A DNA stretch of 64,000 nt, from NCBI GenBank assembly GCA_037954325.1, contig JBBMNZ010000017.1, positions 8,133,501-8,197,500 on the forward strand, given 5' to 3'. Below are positions 43,401 through 58,400 of the stretch, piece after piece. This DNA comes from Fistularia commersonii. Its lineage: Eukaryota > Chordata > Actinopteri > Syngnathiformes > Fistulariidae. Position 1 is the first letter of the stretch, and every line of letters starts with the position of its first letter. Below the pieces are notes generated by a model. The model saw nothing but the letters and a program-made list of their open reading frames with translations, had not been told where the DNA came from and ran no database searches. The position numbers were made by a program, and so were the translations under genes.

Positions 43401-46400
43401 ATGGAGCTAAAGCGCATGAATAATCTAAACGACAGAGGAATTGAACTCCTTTTGAGGAGAATGGATTTTGTGTACAAATCAAAATTTTTGGTGAGTAAAA
43501 TGTTTCTATTTTCCGGAATAACACTGCAATTTTATGGGTATTCTTGTTGCTTGTTTATGTGTGTCATGTTAATAGCTGCAGTAGAAAGAGACTTGTGCAC
43601 TCCGGATTTATTTCTTCAGCAACAGCATTCATTGAGTTATCTCTGCGATGTAACAACTCTTTGTACTGCATTTCTGCATAATAAAATGTTTTTTATAGCC
43701 ATAAAAGTTATTGAGAGGTGGAGTGATAAATGGAGCACTACTTAAGGCCTCGGTGTGAAAGGCATGGCCCGCCACTGGTTTGTCGGCATGTATATCACTT
43801 TGACACAGGTTTATTTGCCATAAATGGATAATAATGAAACTCAAAGCAAACATTTCACCTTGCAACACATTCATTTCTTCTTTTCCATGTCTGTGATCAA
43901 GACAACAATTATTGTGAAAGGTTCTGATGCAGTCAGTCAAATGATTGAGGTGTGTTGTGTGTTTTGTTTATGACTAGATGTAACTGACCTTCTCGCTTTT
44001 CTCTTTAAGTGATTTTAAGTCAGATGTCAGTGTGATATTGTTCTTCTCAAGGGTAGTCTTGGCTTGGGTCAGCGCCTCCATTTTACTCCTCTCCTTGTTC
44101 AGTTCTTCCCTCATGAGACCCTGCGTAGGCAGATAATATTTAGAGGATTTGAACCTCACCGCACTGAGCCACATGCCTGTTCGCGCAAGCTGATTTTCTC
44201 CTTTCACCTGCTGCTTCTGAAGATCTTTCAGAGCTTTTTCCTGCTGCTGCAAACTCTGATCCCGGTTGGTGAGGTTCTGCTGAAGGGACACCTGGCTCGT
44301 CTTCAGTTCCTGGATCTGATTCTCTAGGGCAGTCTGATGGGCCCGGTTCGTGGTCAGCTCTTCCTGGGTCAAACTCAATTTCTCCCCTGAAACCTAAGAA
44401 TCAGGTGGAGGGACACACGATTAGAAATGTGACTCAACATCATAGATCAAGTGGTCTATTTTCCATCTGTAAACCAATACGTCATTCACTTTAATCAAGG
44501 ACTTCTTTGGGACAATAAATATGGTTCATTAAACCAGCATTACGTGAGATTTTAATTGAAGGAAAGTACTGTTTTTCCCCACAGCCACCACCAAAAACTG
44601 TACGGGTAACCCACACCATTCAGGAACAGATCTGACCTCCAGCAACAGGTCGCTGGAACATAAACATGGCATTATGGCAGGGTTCATTTTAAGTTGTGCT
44701 CCTTGCACACAATGAGCTGCATCCTCTGACCCTTTTCACCAAGAGCCATCTGCAGTGCTTGGACATAAATGATGGGATTGAACCACAACCGTGCATTCGA
44801 GGCCTGAAAAAACTGTAAACACTGTGATAATGAGACATCACAATGATGGGAGTTCCCATGATTCCCTGAACACACTAGCCAGAGACTGAACCAAAAAGCA
44901 GCAGCACTTTCTGCTGTGTTCTGATTGTAAAATAGGTTTAGTTCTTTTTCAAGCCAAACTTAAAATTGCTGAAAACATTTTTCTTTTACTCCTTGCATTT
45001 TTGTAACACTGGCCCTGTTGTGGGGATTTGTTTTTGTGTCTGTGAAAACCCCTCTAAAATTACATTACGCTAATTCATAAACTAAGCAAATCAGTCTTAA
45101 ACAAAGCTTCCCTATCTGCATGAACCTACTTTCAAGTCTTGCCGCAGTGCTGAAACCTCCGACTCCTTTCCGTAGAGGTCGGACTGGAGCTTGGCGAGAT
45201 TTGTCTGATTTAGTTCTGAGGTCTTCTGCAGCTCGGCAGTCCGGCTCTTCTCAGAGGCAAGCTCCTTGCCCACCCCCGACACCAGCTCCTTCAACTTCCC
45301 TTCTTCCTCTGACTGATGCAGGAAAACGGAGAAAAACAAACAAAGACAAACAAAAAAAAAATTAAAGATCTCAGGATTATTGCAAATCACTGCATAACAG
45401 ACAATCTGTTCAATTACTTCTAAATAAACATAGGATATACGGAATCTTTAAAATTTCAAGAAGAAACAAGATTTTTATCAGGAACAACGTTTGAGGAAAG
45501 TTGAATTACATGACATTTTTGTCACAAAAAATAAAAATACAATCTTAAATTCATTCATTCATTATCTTAAGGGCTTATCCTGCACACAGAGTGATGTTAC
45601 TGGGTACAATCCAAGCTGTCATCGGGTGATTAAAGCTGTAAGTGATTTCATATTTTTTGCATTGATATATTGCAAAGCCCAGCTAAAACAAAAAAACGGG
45701 AATTGCGGGAATGATACTCACTTTCTTGACATTGACTTCCTGTAACTCTGCCACTTGGCACTTCAGTTTCTTTATCTCCTCTTCAAAGGTTCCCTGAGTT
45801 GTTTTGAGTTTTGCCTGCAGTTTTTCCAGGTTACTTTCCTTTTCCTTCAGTGTCTCCACAGTTTTTGAGTGCTGCTTTTCCAGAGAACCAAGCTGCACCT
45901 TCAATGACTTCTCAACCTGAGATTTGTAGAAAGATGATGGTTCTTTAGTTGTTACATCCAATACTACTTTAAAACCATTTTTAGGAAGCTCACCTCTCTT
46001 ATCTGCTCCAGCTGGTCACTAGATTCTTTCAGTGATTTGGTGATGGCATTGTTATTCTTCAGGAGCTCTTGTTTATCCTTTGCATTGGATTTTTCCTTCA
46101 GATTGATACAGAACAGTGATATACAAAATAGCAATTGTTCCACTAGCAGGAATTTAGGGTGAAATTCAAGGGAAATTTATACAAGGAAACAATTGTGTTT
46201 TCCAACACTCTTAATCTCCTTGCAGACAAGTAATTAAAAGTCTCTTTATGGAACAAAAGGCAAATTGATAAGAGAATGAGAAAACCCTGTTGGTGAACCA
46301 ACCTTCTCCTCCATAGCTGACTTGTGGTTCTTCTTCTCAGTGTCCAGTTGACTCTGGCTCTCTTTCAGTGCCTTTTTGGTCTTGCCCAGGGTCTCTTGAG

Positions 46401-49400
46401 TTGAGGCCAGCTCCTTCTTTTGAGTCGCTTTCTCTTGCTGTGCCTTACTTAAGTCTGCAGTCAGGCTCTGAACCTTCCTATCTAACTCTGCATGCTTAGC
46501 TGAACCCTCCTTGGTCACCTGGTCAACATTCAGCTTCAGAGCAGCATTCTCCTGCTCAGAGGAATCCAACAGTTTCTGGGTGTCACTCAAAGCAGTCGTC
46601 TTTTTCTTTAATTCCTCTTGAAGATTTAAAGTCCTGCAAAGTATAAAGACACCCAGGTAAATCTTTAGAATACATTGGAATAAACAAAAAAAAAATCTTA
46701 TCATCATATGCCAGTTTAAGTTATCTCACCCTGCTTTTTCAGCTTCCAGCAGGCGCTGAATCTCCTTGACTTTTTGCTTGAACTCTGACACTTCCTTCTT
46801 CAGCTTCTGTACCTCCTTATTTGCCTCGTCTTTAGAGGCCTGAACCTCAGTCAATTGGGTTTCCGCTTTCTGTCATATTGAAAAAATGCAGTGACATTAA
46901 AGAAAATAAATATTTTATAAAATTCTTGTAGAAACAGAACAAATCGAGTCATTTCAATCACTGGGCTGAAAATGTCAAGGACATTTCCACATATTTCTTA
47001 AGTCACATCTGCTCTCAGAATCAGCAAAATCTCTCAAATGGAACACCATTTGGTTAAAACTAACACTCTCTTTGTTACCAATTTTTTTTTTTTGTTTCCT
47101 GTATTATTTTAATTTCCTGAAATTAGCATAAATAAAATGATATTCCCATACGACGCCACACACCGCCATAGCCATTTTACAGATGGGTAGCACGGACTCT
47201 TGATTTGATATGCATCACGGCACATGGCTCTCAGTTTGGCTTCAAAATAATCATTACTCAACAAGTGTAGAGTTCAGTTCCTTTTCTGAACACCTGCGCA
47301 GGACCTTCTAATGCAATAAGACGTAACTGTATGAAAGAGAATTCAATGAGGGACAGACATTGGATGTTGATACAGTATATAGGATATATTCAGTATATAC
47401 TTAAAAAAAAAATTAGGGGGTGGTGCTGCCATGAACACTTGTATTGACAGAACTACAGTCTTCACTGCTTTTCTCTGAAAATCTTGATGTTTTTTTTCCT
47501 CTTGCAACAGGACACTTTACTGTACAAATTGGACACTGCGAGAATGGTGCTTTAAGTCATTATTGCAACTGTGTTTGCAGGTAAATTTTGCCATTCATTC
47601 GCCCATAGTAGGTAGCTCTGAAAATGCACAGTCCACAATGACTCTTGTTATTTGTACTAAGATGGTGCAAAATGATCGAGCAGAAACAAGAGAAAATGTC
47701 ATAATAGTGTGCTTTTCTTTGTTGACATCATGGGTGATCTCTGGTTCGAAGTTTTATATCAGAAGAAGAAAAAAACAGACCCTGCCGATCCCCTCCAGCT
47801 GCTCTGTACGCTGCTCTGACGCCAGGAGTTTGTCTTTGCAGTCCTTCAGAGCGGCTTCCAACTGGGCACATTGCTCCTGTCTCTCTTTCAGCCTCTGGAC
47901 CTGCTCCTCCACTTTGTTTTGAGCTTTATTCAGCTCCTGCACAAAACACCAGAAGAGGGTGCAAAATGGAAAATACAAACAACCATAGTGAAAAATAATA
48001 CCGAATGAAAGGAAGAAAAAAATTCACCACATTGTTTTTTTTTTGCCCCCCTAAAATACAATTATATTTCTACATATTACTATCAAAACATGAGAAACAC
48101 CACTCAAGTTTAAATCAAAATTCAACTCCATCTATTCTAATACTGATTGGAAATTTGCTCTATTTAGACATAGAATATACATTTCTCCAGCATTTTAATT
48201 AGCCTTAAAAACTGGAACCTTAGAAATTCAACAAACCCTGACTCATTTTGAAACTCCACAGTTGCTTTCCTGTCAGAAATGAAGTCAAGAGGTGGAAATT
48301 ACCACACATACATAGAAATCTTGATTGGATCTTATCAAAACCCCATCACTGTCAGTCTTGATTAGCTCTGGTCTATCCAACAAACTCACAATGTAAAATG
48401 GCGCTTATAGCTTGTAATAGTTATAATTTGTTTGGATATTGACGTGAAATTGTACAAATGAGAACGTAACCTAACCTGCTGCTTGTCCTGAAATGCATGC
48501 TGGGCAGTCTCCAGACTGTTCTCCAGGTTAGCCTTTTGTGCAGCTCTCGCTGCCTCTGTAGATAGCAGCATCTCTGTCTTTGCCTTAATCTGTGGTTAGG
48601 AAAACAAACAGAAGATGATTGTATTTTTTGAAGGATTGGACATAATGGCCATTTGAGCAGAGCTTACTAGCATGCACATATAAATAAGTAGCGGATAGAG
48701 ACAAACCTGAGAGTCCAGCTGTGCTACTTTCTCCTTGCTCTCTGCAAGCTGAGCGGTCAGTTCACTGACCGAAGTCTCCAGGGTCTGAGCCCGGTCCTGG
48801 GCTGAACAAAGCAGGGTTTTCTGCTCCTGGACCTGCTCATGCAGATTATCCTGGGCTTGCTTGTTGCTCTCTGACTGGTTTTTCAGCTTGTCTGTCAGCT
48901 GTGTTACCTTTAAAATGAGAACAAACGGCAATCATCAAGGCTTTGACATACATCGAAAAAAAAAAAAACCAACAACACAGAATTTACATCCTGTGTTGGT
49001 GTGTAATTTGAATAACAGGCTTTGGTTAGTGTCAGTATGATTTTCAGCATGTATGTTCATCTACCTGTTCCTGAAGTGCATGGTTTTTTTCCTTAAGCTG
49101 GTTGAGGACAGCTGTCTCTCCCTCCCCAGCCTGGATCTTAGCACATAAGTCTTCTCTCTCAGCCTCCAGCTGACTTACAATATCCTTACTCTTCTGCAAC
49201 AGAGCCTCCAGGTTCTGGATTTTCTGGTCCTTATCCCCAATCTGACGCAACACCTGCTCCAAGTCATTCTAAGACACCCAAAATAAGTTTTGTTATGGGA
49301 TTTACCTCTCAATAAATACATTTGAAAGCCAACATGCCCACACATGTATTGTAATATTTGCATATGTAAATTTTTTTCTATAAATAGTAGAACCTTTACC

Positions 49401-52400
49401 CACAGTGCATCTTTCACTCAATGCCCTTTATTGCGTATCTTCTATGCTACTAACAACTTGTTATACGATTTGGCAAAGCGTCAATGCAGACAGCAAAGGA
49501 AGAATTTCTTCATACGGGGAACACGTTTCCTTACTGTGCATATGACAATGAACACTTTGTATCCTTTCATACAATGAAAAACAGCTACAGGTAAATTTTA
49601 TCTTTTGAAGGTTCTAGTGATGACAAGTGTTTCAGCAATATTTTTTTAACTAACGTGCTCGTTGTCAATTGATTTGAAAATCATGAGGAAAATCAGCAAG
49701 ATACTGCAGATGTCCACTGGAATTCAGGTAAAAATAATTAAAAAAAGGTCAGCTGTAGAATAGCAATAAATGACCTATGTATGGTAAAAAATATGAAAAT
49801 TACAAGAAATACCATAGACATAACAGTAATACCATTTACATTTGGATTGCCCTGTCTCTACTCATGTGCGTGATGTACCACATGGCATGATTGAAAAATC
49901 ACAGCCACTTTTACTCCAGAGTTCAGGAATTGAGAAAAACTGGGAGGCCTATTTTAAGTGATTATAGAGTTTCTCTTGGCTTCATGTTTACTGATATCAG
50001 TATGACTGCCTCATGTTAGAGGCACTGTCATCAGCACCTGTGCCTCGCGGAGTTTGCCGTTGGTGTTTTGCTGGAGAGCCTGTAGCTCCTGGTTCTGTTG
50101 CTTGGACTTTTCCAGCTGGTGTTGCAAGTCAGTGTTTTTACCAGTGCTCTCTTTCATCTAAAAACAACAATCAAGAAATTGTTAGTTTACATTTCTTCTT
50201 AAATCAGTTTTATGTATAATCATACTAAATCATCTTTCTGATTTGTTGTTATGAATAAGTCACATAAGTTACAAATAACGTGTGTTTATTTGCGTATGGT
50301 AAGCCCACCCACCACTTTGTCAGGTCATAGAAAAATATTATGAGAGATAATGTTTGACTTAGAAATAATCAATTGTGTTTTTTGAGGTAGCAGTTAGAGG
50401 GGGTGATGAACTGGATTGGTTAAATTAAACAGTTTCTTATTTGAGTTTATAAAGAGGCAAAGGCAGGGGGGCGATAATGTCCCAAATCACAAAAACCTCA
50501 ATTGTTAACCCAAAGTACAATATTACCATTCTCTAAGCAAATCCAGGGTGGACAACAATACTGATAAAGTTAGTATCTAAGCTGTTTCACTGGGCTGGAT
50601 ATTTTGCACTTTGTATGTGAGTGTAAGACAATGAAAATCCCATCTAAACACAAATGTGTCAGCCACATTTTGCATTTCTCTAAGTTCTGTCTACCTGTTC
50701 TTCAGCTCGGGAGAGCTTGAGCTGTAGGTCGGCTGCTTGCTGCTCACGGTCTTTGAGCTTTTCCCCAGAAAGCTGCCGCTGTTCTTTCAGACGACCTTGC
50801 ACCTCCCCCAGCTGCCGCTCTGCCTCCAGAAGTTTGGCATGCAACTAGAGGAGTCAAGAGAGAAAAGAGACATTCAAGGCAACTAACGCAAGAATTCTAC
50901 CTCAATGAGTGGTATTAACTGTTCTCTATGGAACTGTTTGTGTATGGCACTTGTGTATTCTTCTTACCTGACTGATCTCGGTCTGCTGCTGAGCACCTTG
51001 GCTCTCTTTTTCTTCTCTCTGCTGTTCCAGCTGTTTCCTCTCAACCTTCAGCTCTGCGTGTTTCACCTCTAACTCTGTAATCTCACTCTTGAACCTGACC
51101 ACCTCTTCAGCTCTCTGTGCAAGTTCTGCATTTGCCTTCTGCAGGGATGCTTCTGCCCCAGTGGCGCGAGACTGGAGCTCTTGGATCTCCAGTTCTTTCT
51201 CCCTTAAAATATCCTGGACTCCCTTTTTGGAAGATTTCTCAGCCTGCAGTTGCTCTTCCAGCTCCTGAGATTTCTTCTCCTTGCGTGCCAGCTTTTCAGA
51301 CATGTTCTAAAGACACATGGGTCAGATGAACACAGCAGAGATTTGGGAAATTGGAAGAAAAAGCCAACACTGACAACTCTGATAAGGAGAAAATAATTAC
51401 GGGAACAGACAATCAAACCATAAAAGCTGTATTTCTAGTTGCTAAAGGAGAGGGGGCAGTGTTTCAGACAATCAATTGTGTGAGGTATCAATTACGCTTT
51501 TGGTAACATTAACAATTGAAGATTAAATTGTTACAATAACATGAGTCATTATAAGGAATAAGCATACCCAGAGTGTGGTATCCCATTTCTAAAAGACAGT
51601 TTTACAACTTAGATCTTGGAATACTGTGGCACGTGTGCAGCACCTGTCCTGGTGTCAGCTGTGAAATGATTCTAATAGTTGCATATGTTGCTAACTGCTG
51701 TGACACAACGCTTGGATTTCACAGACCCCAGTAAATCTGGTTTCCAGTCAAGTGCAGCAGAGGGCAAACATTATCAATCCTCTGTAAGAATCTCCTTTCC
51801 CCTCAACTCTTCATTTCACCTGTCTCCATGTCACAGACCTGTACCTGCACTCCTCTTGGTTGACCATAGATGCTTGCTGATGACTTTTACCTTATATTCA
51901 ATGCAATTAACTCTGCTTTTTATCTATATGCTAGAAATGGGCCATTTCTGGGTCCAGGGATGACGATCAGAGAATTTTCATTTTTTCAATTCACCTTTTA
52001 TCTTTGCAAAATTATTGACATGTTAGTCTGGAGAAAACCCAAAAATTATCACCTTCCATTGCATTAATTCAACTGCCCAAGTGTATTTCAGCCTGTGCAG
52101 GAGATCTGATGTGATAATAGGCTAATCCTATTGGTTCAAACATATGAAGGCATTTGATTTTAATTAAAATGTCTTGGTTGCATATAAGAGCTGGTGGCAG
52201 CAGAGCATTGCAATAAAGTTTGATGCTGAGCAGCAGATGAGGGTACGCAAAAATGGGGCTACTCCTTTATGTATGTTAAAATTACAAAACAAAAGAGAAA
52301 TGCTAATTAGATGTATTAATTTAAGCTGTAGATGCCACAGCTGGATAACTGGTGAATGACTAGTAATTATAATCTGGTGTGAATTTTACCTGACTTTGCT

Positions 52401-55400
52401 GCTGCACATTATTCAGAGAGCTCTGCAGCTGGTGAATCTGTTGTGTATAGACAGCAGCTTCCTGTGGACCCTTCTCCAGCTCTGCCTTCAGTTGGGATAT
52501 GGTCATCTGAAATTCACCATTGAAAGATATAATCTTTGGATAAAACATTTAATGTACAGTTAATGAACTGAAAAATATCAGTATGTGTGTGTGTGAGGGG
52601 ATGGGGGAACTGGCATGAATGTCAATGATAGAACAACACTGATTTGACAGAACAACAATGAGCAAAAACATAACTAAGTAACTAAAAGCTGAAAGAAAAC
52701 AACTTTTTTAAAACCTTTTGAAAACGGAGGGAGACTGAAAAAAATGGCATCCAAACGCAAAGCTGACTCAAAATGTGTTTTACCTCCAGTTTTCGAATCT
52801 CGAAGAAATTGTGAGTGTTGGAGAGGGTTCAGTATATGATAAGCAGTAGAAGGGGAGGGAAGGAAAGATACAAAGGTCAGTGACTATATGAGACACTGGG
52901 AGCCATCCTGCCTCACGGAGAAAAAGATGGTAACAGAGTATCTGGAATTATCACAATTAGTTTAGTCATGCGTCATAATGACCATATTGTGCTTTGACAG
53001 CAGTAAAGTTCACATCCAAATCAAATAGATTAATTACAATGAATTGATTACAACTGACTGAAATAATTGGAAAGTGTTCTCCCTTCCAAAAAGTGATCAC
53101 AGTCATGAATCAGAGGAATCCAATTAATTTTGCCCCTCTGGTTTGTCACTAATTTAACAAAATACTTCTTCCTACGAAACTAAAGATCTGACTGCGACAG
53201 TAAATCAAATCTTGAACGAAGGAAATTGCATGTATTATATGTGGAGCAGACGGTAACACTGCACATTTCACGACATTGGACTTGGGACAACAAAACTCAC
53301 TACTGATGAAGTTACACAAGCCACCAAATGAAACATTTCTTTGGAGAAAACAGGATTGCCAACATCAATTTGTAGCACCACAGATGCAACTGAAGTATAT
53401 GAGAAGCTAAGTGAAGCAGCTACGTATCACAACATTGCAAAGATGTACTGAGGATTAGGTTAAAAGCCTGGAGATGCTTGAGTGAGTCAAAGGACCACTC
53501 ACTTTTAAAGACCTAAACCAACTTACATTAGTTAACAGAGAGCCATCTGTGTTACAATTACAATTGTAAATAGAATTGTCAGCTGATTTTTTTCTACATA
53601 TATTTCTCAGAGAGAAAAGAATCTTGTTACCTAAACTACATTGTGTAGCTTGAGCGGAAGGTGACTTCACCATATTGTATAATACAGTCATTTGTTTATT
53701 CATTATCTGTACAGCTCTTCCTGTGTTAAGGGTTGTGGTGAGGCTAGAGCCTATCTCAGCTGTCACTGGGCAAGAGGTAGGGTTCACCCTGGATCTGTCA
53801 CCATTCAATCACAGGGGTCACATTTAGAAACATACCTCCCACAATCCAAAACATGCAATAGGTCTATTGCAAATCTCTAACTCCACCGCATCCCTGACTA
53901 TGTGTTAGGCGGTATAGATGATAAATGAATAAATTCACCTTTTTCTATTTCATTGTCTTAATTGTATAGCACATTGATGCAAAATGCATTATACATTTAA
54001 TATTATCATTGTTATGTAACCATTCATTACCTCATTCAGACGTCTGGATAATTTAGGGTCTCCAATTAACCTACTATGTGTTTTCAGACTGCGAGAGGAA
54101 ACCCTTGCAAACAGGTGAGAACACGCAAACACAGAAAGGCCCCCTGGTGGAATTGAACCATGATACTCTTACAAATCACCAGAGTTACACAACTAGTTGT
54201 TTGTTTTTCAAAATCTTCCCTTTTTGATTCACAGATATATACATATTGTTTTCTGATGTAGCAGGAGCAACTTAGACCTTGAGTTAATGGAGCTGCATGC
54301 TGTTATAAAACTGCAGCTACTCACCTCTGAGGTAGTGTAATTAGCTTGCAGCTGCTCATAGTGGTTTTTCAGGCGTTCAGACTCCTCTTCTCTCTCCCTC
54401 GTCATACTGTCCATCAGTGTCTGCACCTGCACAAGCTCCTTCTGTAGTACTTCCACATCCTCCACTCCCGGTCGCTGAAGCTAAGTGGCAGTAGAGAGGC
54501 AAAGGGTTGAAACAGAACAGAAGGAACACTGCACATTCAAACATTTTTTTGTCAAAACCATGTGCAGCTTCTATGAACTGTGATTGCCAAAATAAAAAAA
54601 CAGGTCTTATGAGGAGTTCTGCTGGTGTCATATCTGAAATATTGTGAACTGCTTGGCTTCAGCTTGTTGGATTACATGCGTTTCATTTGGAATCAGGTGA
54701 AAAGAGCATACCATGTAGGTAGTTTGCAGGGATGCATACTGTATATGCAGAAGTACCATTCAGTCACCGGTGACAACATATGCTTCATATCGTTAAAAAA
54801 TACCTGATCAGTTTAAAATGGATATGGCAACACATTTTCTTAAGCTAATGCACTTAGAACCGTCTGCCAATGACAATGTCGAGTATGAACAAGGTCATAA
54901 ACAGCCAATCATATTCCTTATTAATGGAATGATACAGTAATGGAGTTCCCAATTTATCACATGGTATTGCTTTGCTTAAGGTGTGGTATAGTTTAGGCAA
55001 ATTAAGACCATTTTATTAGGTGCATGATGGTCCAGGTTCAAAAACCTCACATGTTCACGAGACCCTTATGAACTGGAAATAACAACACAGTCCGAAGAGG
55101 AAAAAAAAAAAAAAAAAAGTGCTATCCAAGGGGCAGTTTTTATTTGGTTTGATGTGTCGCGGGTGAACCCCATTAATGTGGTAAAAGTTGTTAAAGTGTT
55201 ACAAAATTCATACAATTCTCAGATGGAAATCCTGTAAATTCATGAAAAAAAAATCATAGTAAAACTGATTTTTTTGTTTATTTCTTACTTATTTTCTAGT
55301 ATTTGAAATCTCAACAATCATGAAAGGTGAAGAGAAAAAAGTTTCAAGCCTCTCAAAAAGAGAAAAAGATGAAAAATGAGTTGTATGCTGTACCAGCTCA

Positions 55401-58400
55401 GTTTGGAGTCTCTCGTTCTCTTTATTCTCTTGCTTCAGCTGCTCTGTTAGTGTGACAAGCTTCTGGTCTGCAGCCTCTCTTAAACTCCTCTCTTCATCAT
55501 AACGGGACTTAATGTCTAGTGGATTCAACAAATGAAAATTTAGTATTTTATTTTATAATATTCGATACTTTACAATACAAATATAACACACAACTGTCCA
55601 TAGTACAAATGGAAAATCTGTAAGAGGCCACATTCGAAAATACTTATGAACAACAACTTATACAAAACTGGATAAGTGAATTAACTGAGCTTCAGCATGA
55701 ATCGAGAGAAAGAGCATACTAACCCACTATCTCTGTAGCCAGCTGGGCTGCCTTCTGCTCAAACAAATCTTTCATCTGTTTGATGTTGAATTTTTCCGTC
55801 TCTGATTCATTCAACTTCCTTTCTAGGACTGATAAAACAGCAACCCATATTTATCACTTTACTATAATTTCTATTCGATTGTATTGTAAAAATGTGTACA
55901 GTCTTACGTGAATCCTCTGAGGCCACCTGTCCATCGCTCTGTGGAGCAGGGAGAAAGAGTGCAACATCTTCAGTAGGAGGAAGCATCATCATGTAACCAG
56001 GCAAGACACTGTCACTTGAATACATATTAAATATCTTGAAGGAATTACTTGCTTCAGTTGTCCTTGGACTTTGTCTAGCTCCTTTTTGAGCTCTCCAGAA
56101 AACCATCTTTCTTCCTGATGAAGAAAAACAAAATCATACACAATCAGGTCTTTGAATGTAGTAAGGACATACAGTCTAGGCAATTGGGCATACCTTGAGG
56201 GATGCATGCAGGTCCTGAACCTCTTGCCGTAACATTGTGAGGTCTTCCCTGGATGTTAAATCATATAGATTAATGTTTTTAAACATTGTATCAGGCTCTC
56301 CATCACAGTGAATGGCATGATTCACGTAAATCGCACCTGGTGGGAGCCACATGAGCTGGGAGGTCTCCGGTATCATGGAAAAGCTCATAGTGTTTGAACA
56401 ATTCCTCTGCAGTGTTGTGCGACTTCATGCACTGAGGACAGATGAAGCCCTGAACACAGAAGTACATGCCATGATAACTGATTAGACTCTCAATTTGGCA
56501 GCTCAGAAATAAGTGAGTATAAAAAAAAATCATCAGAATGATTTACCTCAGAGGTTTGATCGTGGTTAAGGTTTGTGCTGGGCTGCTCTGACTCTGCATT
56601 CTGGGAGCCCCCTTTCCCAGGAGTCTGAAGGAGAGAGAAATTGAATTTATTGACAACAGTGTGATATAATATGCAGTGCGACACTACCATGATGCCATAT
56701 TCTCGAAAGGCGATGGAGCTCTCGGGGATGAATTTTGGAGGACCTCAAAACTGAACGAAATAGTGAGATAATCTAAGTGAGCAGTATCTTCGTATTAAAT
56801 GTGTAAACTGGGTGCAATGTTGGTGAAAAGATCACTTTAAACCCTCTACTTCAAATTTCCTTCAAACTTCAATTAGTTCCAAGTTTACACTAAATAACGT
56901 GTCATTTTACCTCAGCTGCTGAGCTACTCAAAAATATTTGTAAATTCAACATAAAAAAAATTACATTTCAAAAATGTGTTTAAAAATAAAGCCTAACTTA
57001 CACAAAAAAACAATGGAGAGCTCAAGTCAAAGCCAAGACCTCAATTTAAAGGGAGAACTGTGACAGGGCTGAACATCAACTGACCACTCAAAGTTTCCAT
57101 TCAACATGTAAAAGTTTGACCTTCTTTTTCCCTCTCAAGAATCGGAAATAATTGGTCAGTTTCCTCATATGAAATGCTGCTACTGGTTTTTCCATGTATT
57201 GAGGGACATTAGTGCTGCCTGACTTTCCTTCCTTTTATACAATATTAGTAAAGTATTATTAAATCCATCCACTCCAAATTTAATGAAAAAAAATGGGGAA
57301 AAAAAAGCAAAGATAGTGACAATTATAATAAGAATGGCTAAGACCATCCTTATGTCAATCAACATTTTTTGAGTCCTTTCCGTTCTCATAGCGAAAATTA
57401 CAAAAACATTTTGGCAAACTAAAATTAGACGTTAAGTATCCAGCAATTATTGCTTCTTATGTGTAAGAGAACAGTTACGATCAACACTGCTGAGGCTTCC
57501 AAACAGTCCTTTGGGAAGCTTCACAGCCATTTTCATTCAAAAAGTCTAGGACATTAAATGCATCATTTGCACTCCTGTCAGAGTTTGAGATTCAGTTGAA
57601 TATTTCAACAGGGAAACGGCAAACATGCTGAGAGAATTAAACACTCAAAATTAGAGAGATTTAATGAACATAAAGAAAATATGATGCAAATGCTGTGCTA
57701 CCTGCAGTGCAATCATAAACTTTAATCTAAGATGAGTATGCATGAATGAATGAATGCCTTCAGTATGTGGTGGCAAGGAGGCATTTGTACACTTTGAGCA
57801 CCTCAAACAGTGCCATGACCTAATTCAAGTGTTTTATGATGATGATATATTAAATACTTCAATGCTAACTGAAGTAAAATATGAATATCCAAAAAATACT
57901 CAAAAATATGTAAATTCATTGTTGTCCAATTGCAGTTTGACATTTGACAGGTTCAAGCAAATATGACTTGAATAGGTTGTTAAAAGTTCAGGTCTTAAAA
58001 TAGGTTCACTGAATTACAGGTAAGAGCATGAATATCTAATGCCGGTCTGATAAAAGGGTAAACGTAGAACTCAAGAAAAGTTGAGATAAGAGAAAAACTG
58101 TAAAAAGATTAATTAAGAATAAAGATGAAAACTAAATAATTAAAGAGATGTCATTTCGACTATGTTTCCGCAAAGGTAGGACAGACTGTAGTAGAAAGCA
58201 CGAGCACTGTTTAACGTTATTGTATATAGATACAAACACCCTCTTAATTTTCACTGACGCTGTAATATCGTTTTCTTGGCCTGGTTAGTTAAAATATTTA
58301 GCTACAAGGCGATTCGAGGTATATGCACATTAAAACATAAACCCAGTAACACTAAATAACGTAAATTTCAGTTGCCTTTCATTTTAATGGCATGTGAAAT

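Larger units (their letters stand above)
40729..54324 (-). other. eea1: eea1 introns in the coiled-coil part: gaps over 300 bp
   Basis: Above 300 bp: 40729-41489, 41989-43988 (hAT transposon), 44394-45129, 45313-45721 (short LINE-tail-like motif near 45556), 46870-47780, 47937-48475, 49269-50037, 50158-50694, 51307-52389 and 52507-54324 (LINE-tail repeats). The others hold AT-rich DNA in which I recognise nothing. Confidence 0.6.
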
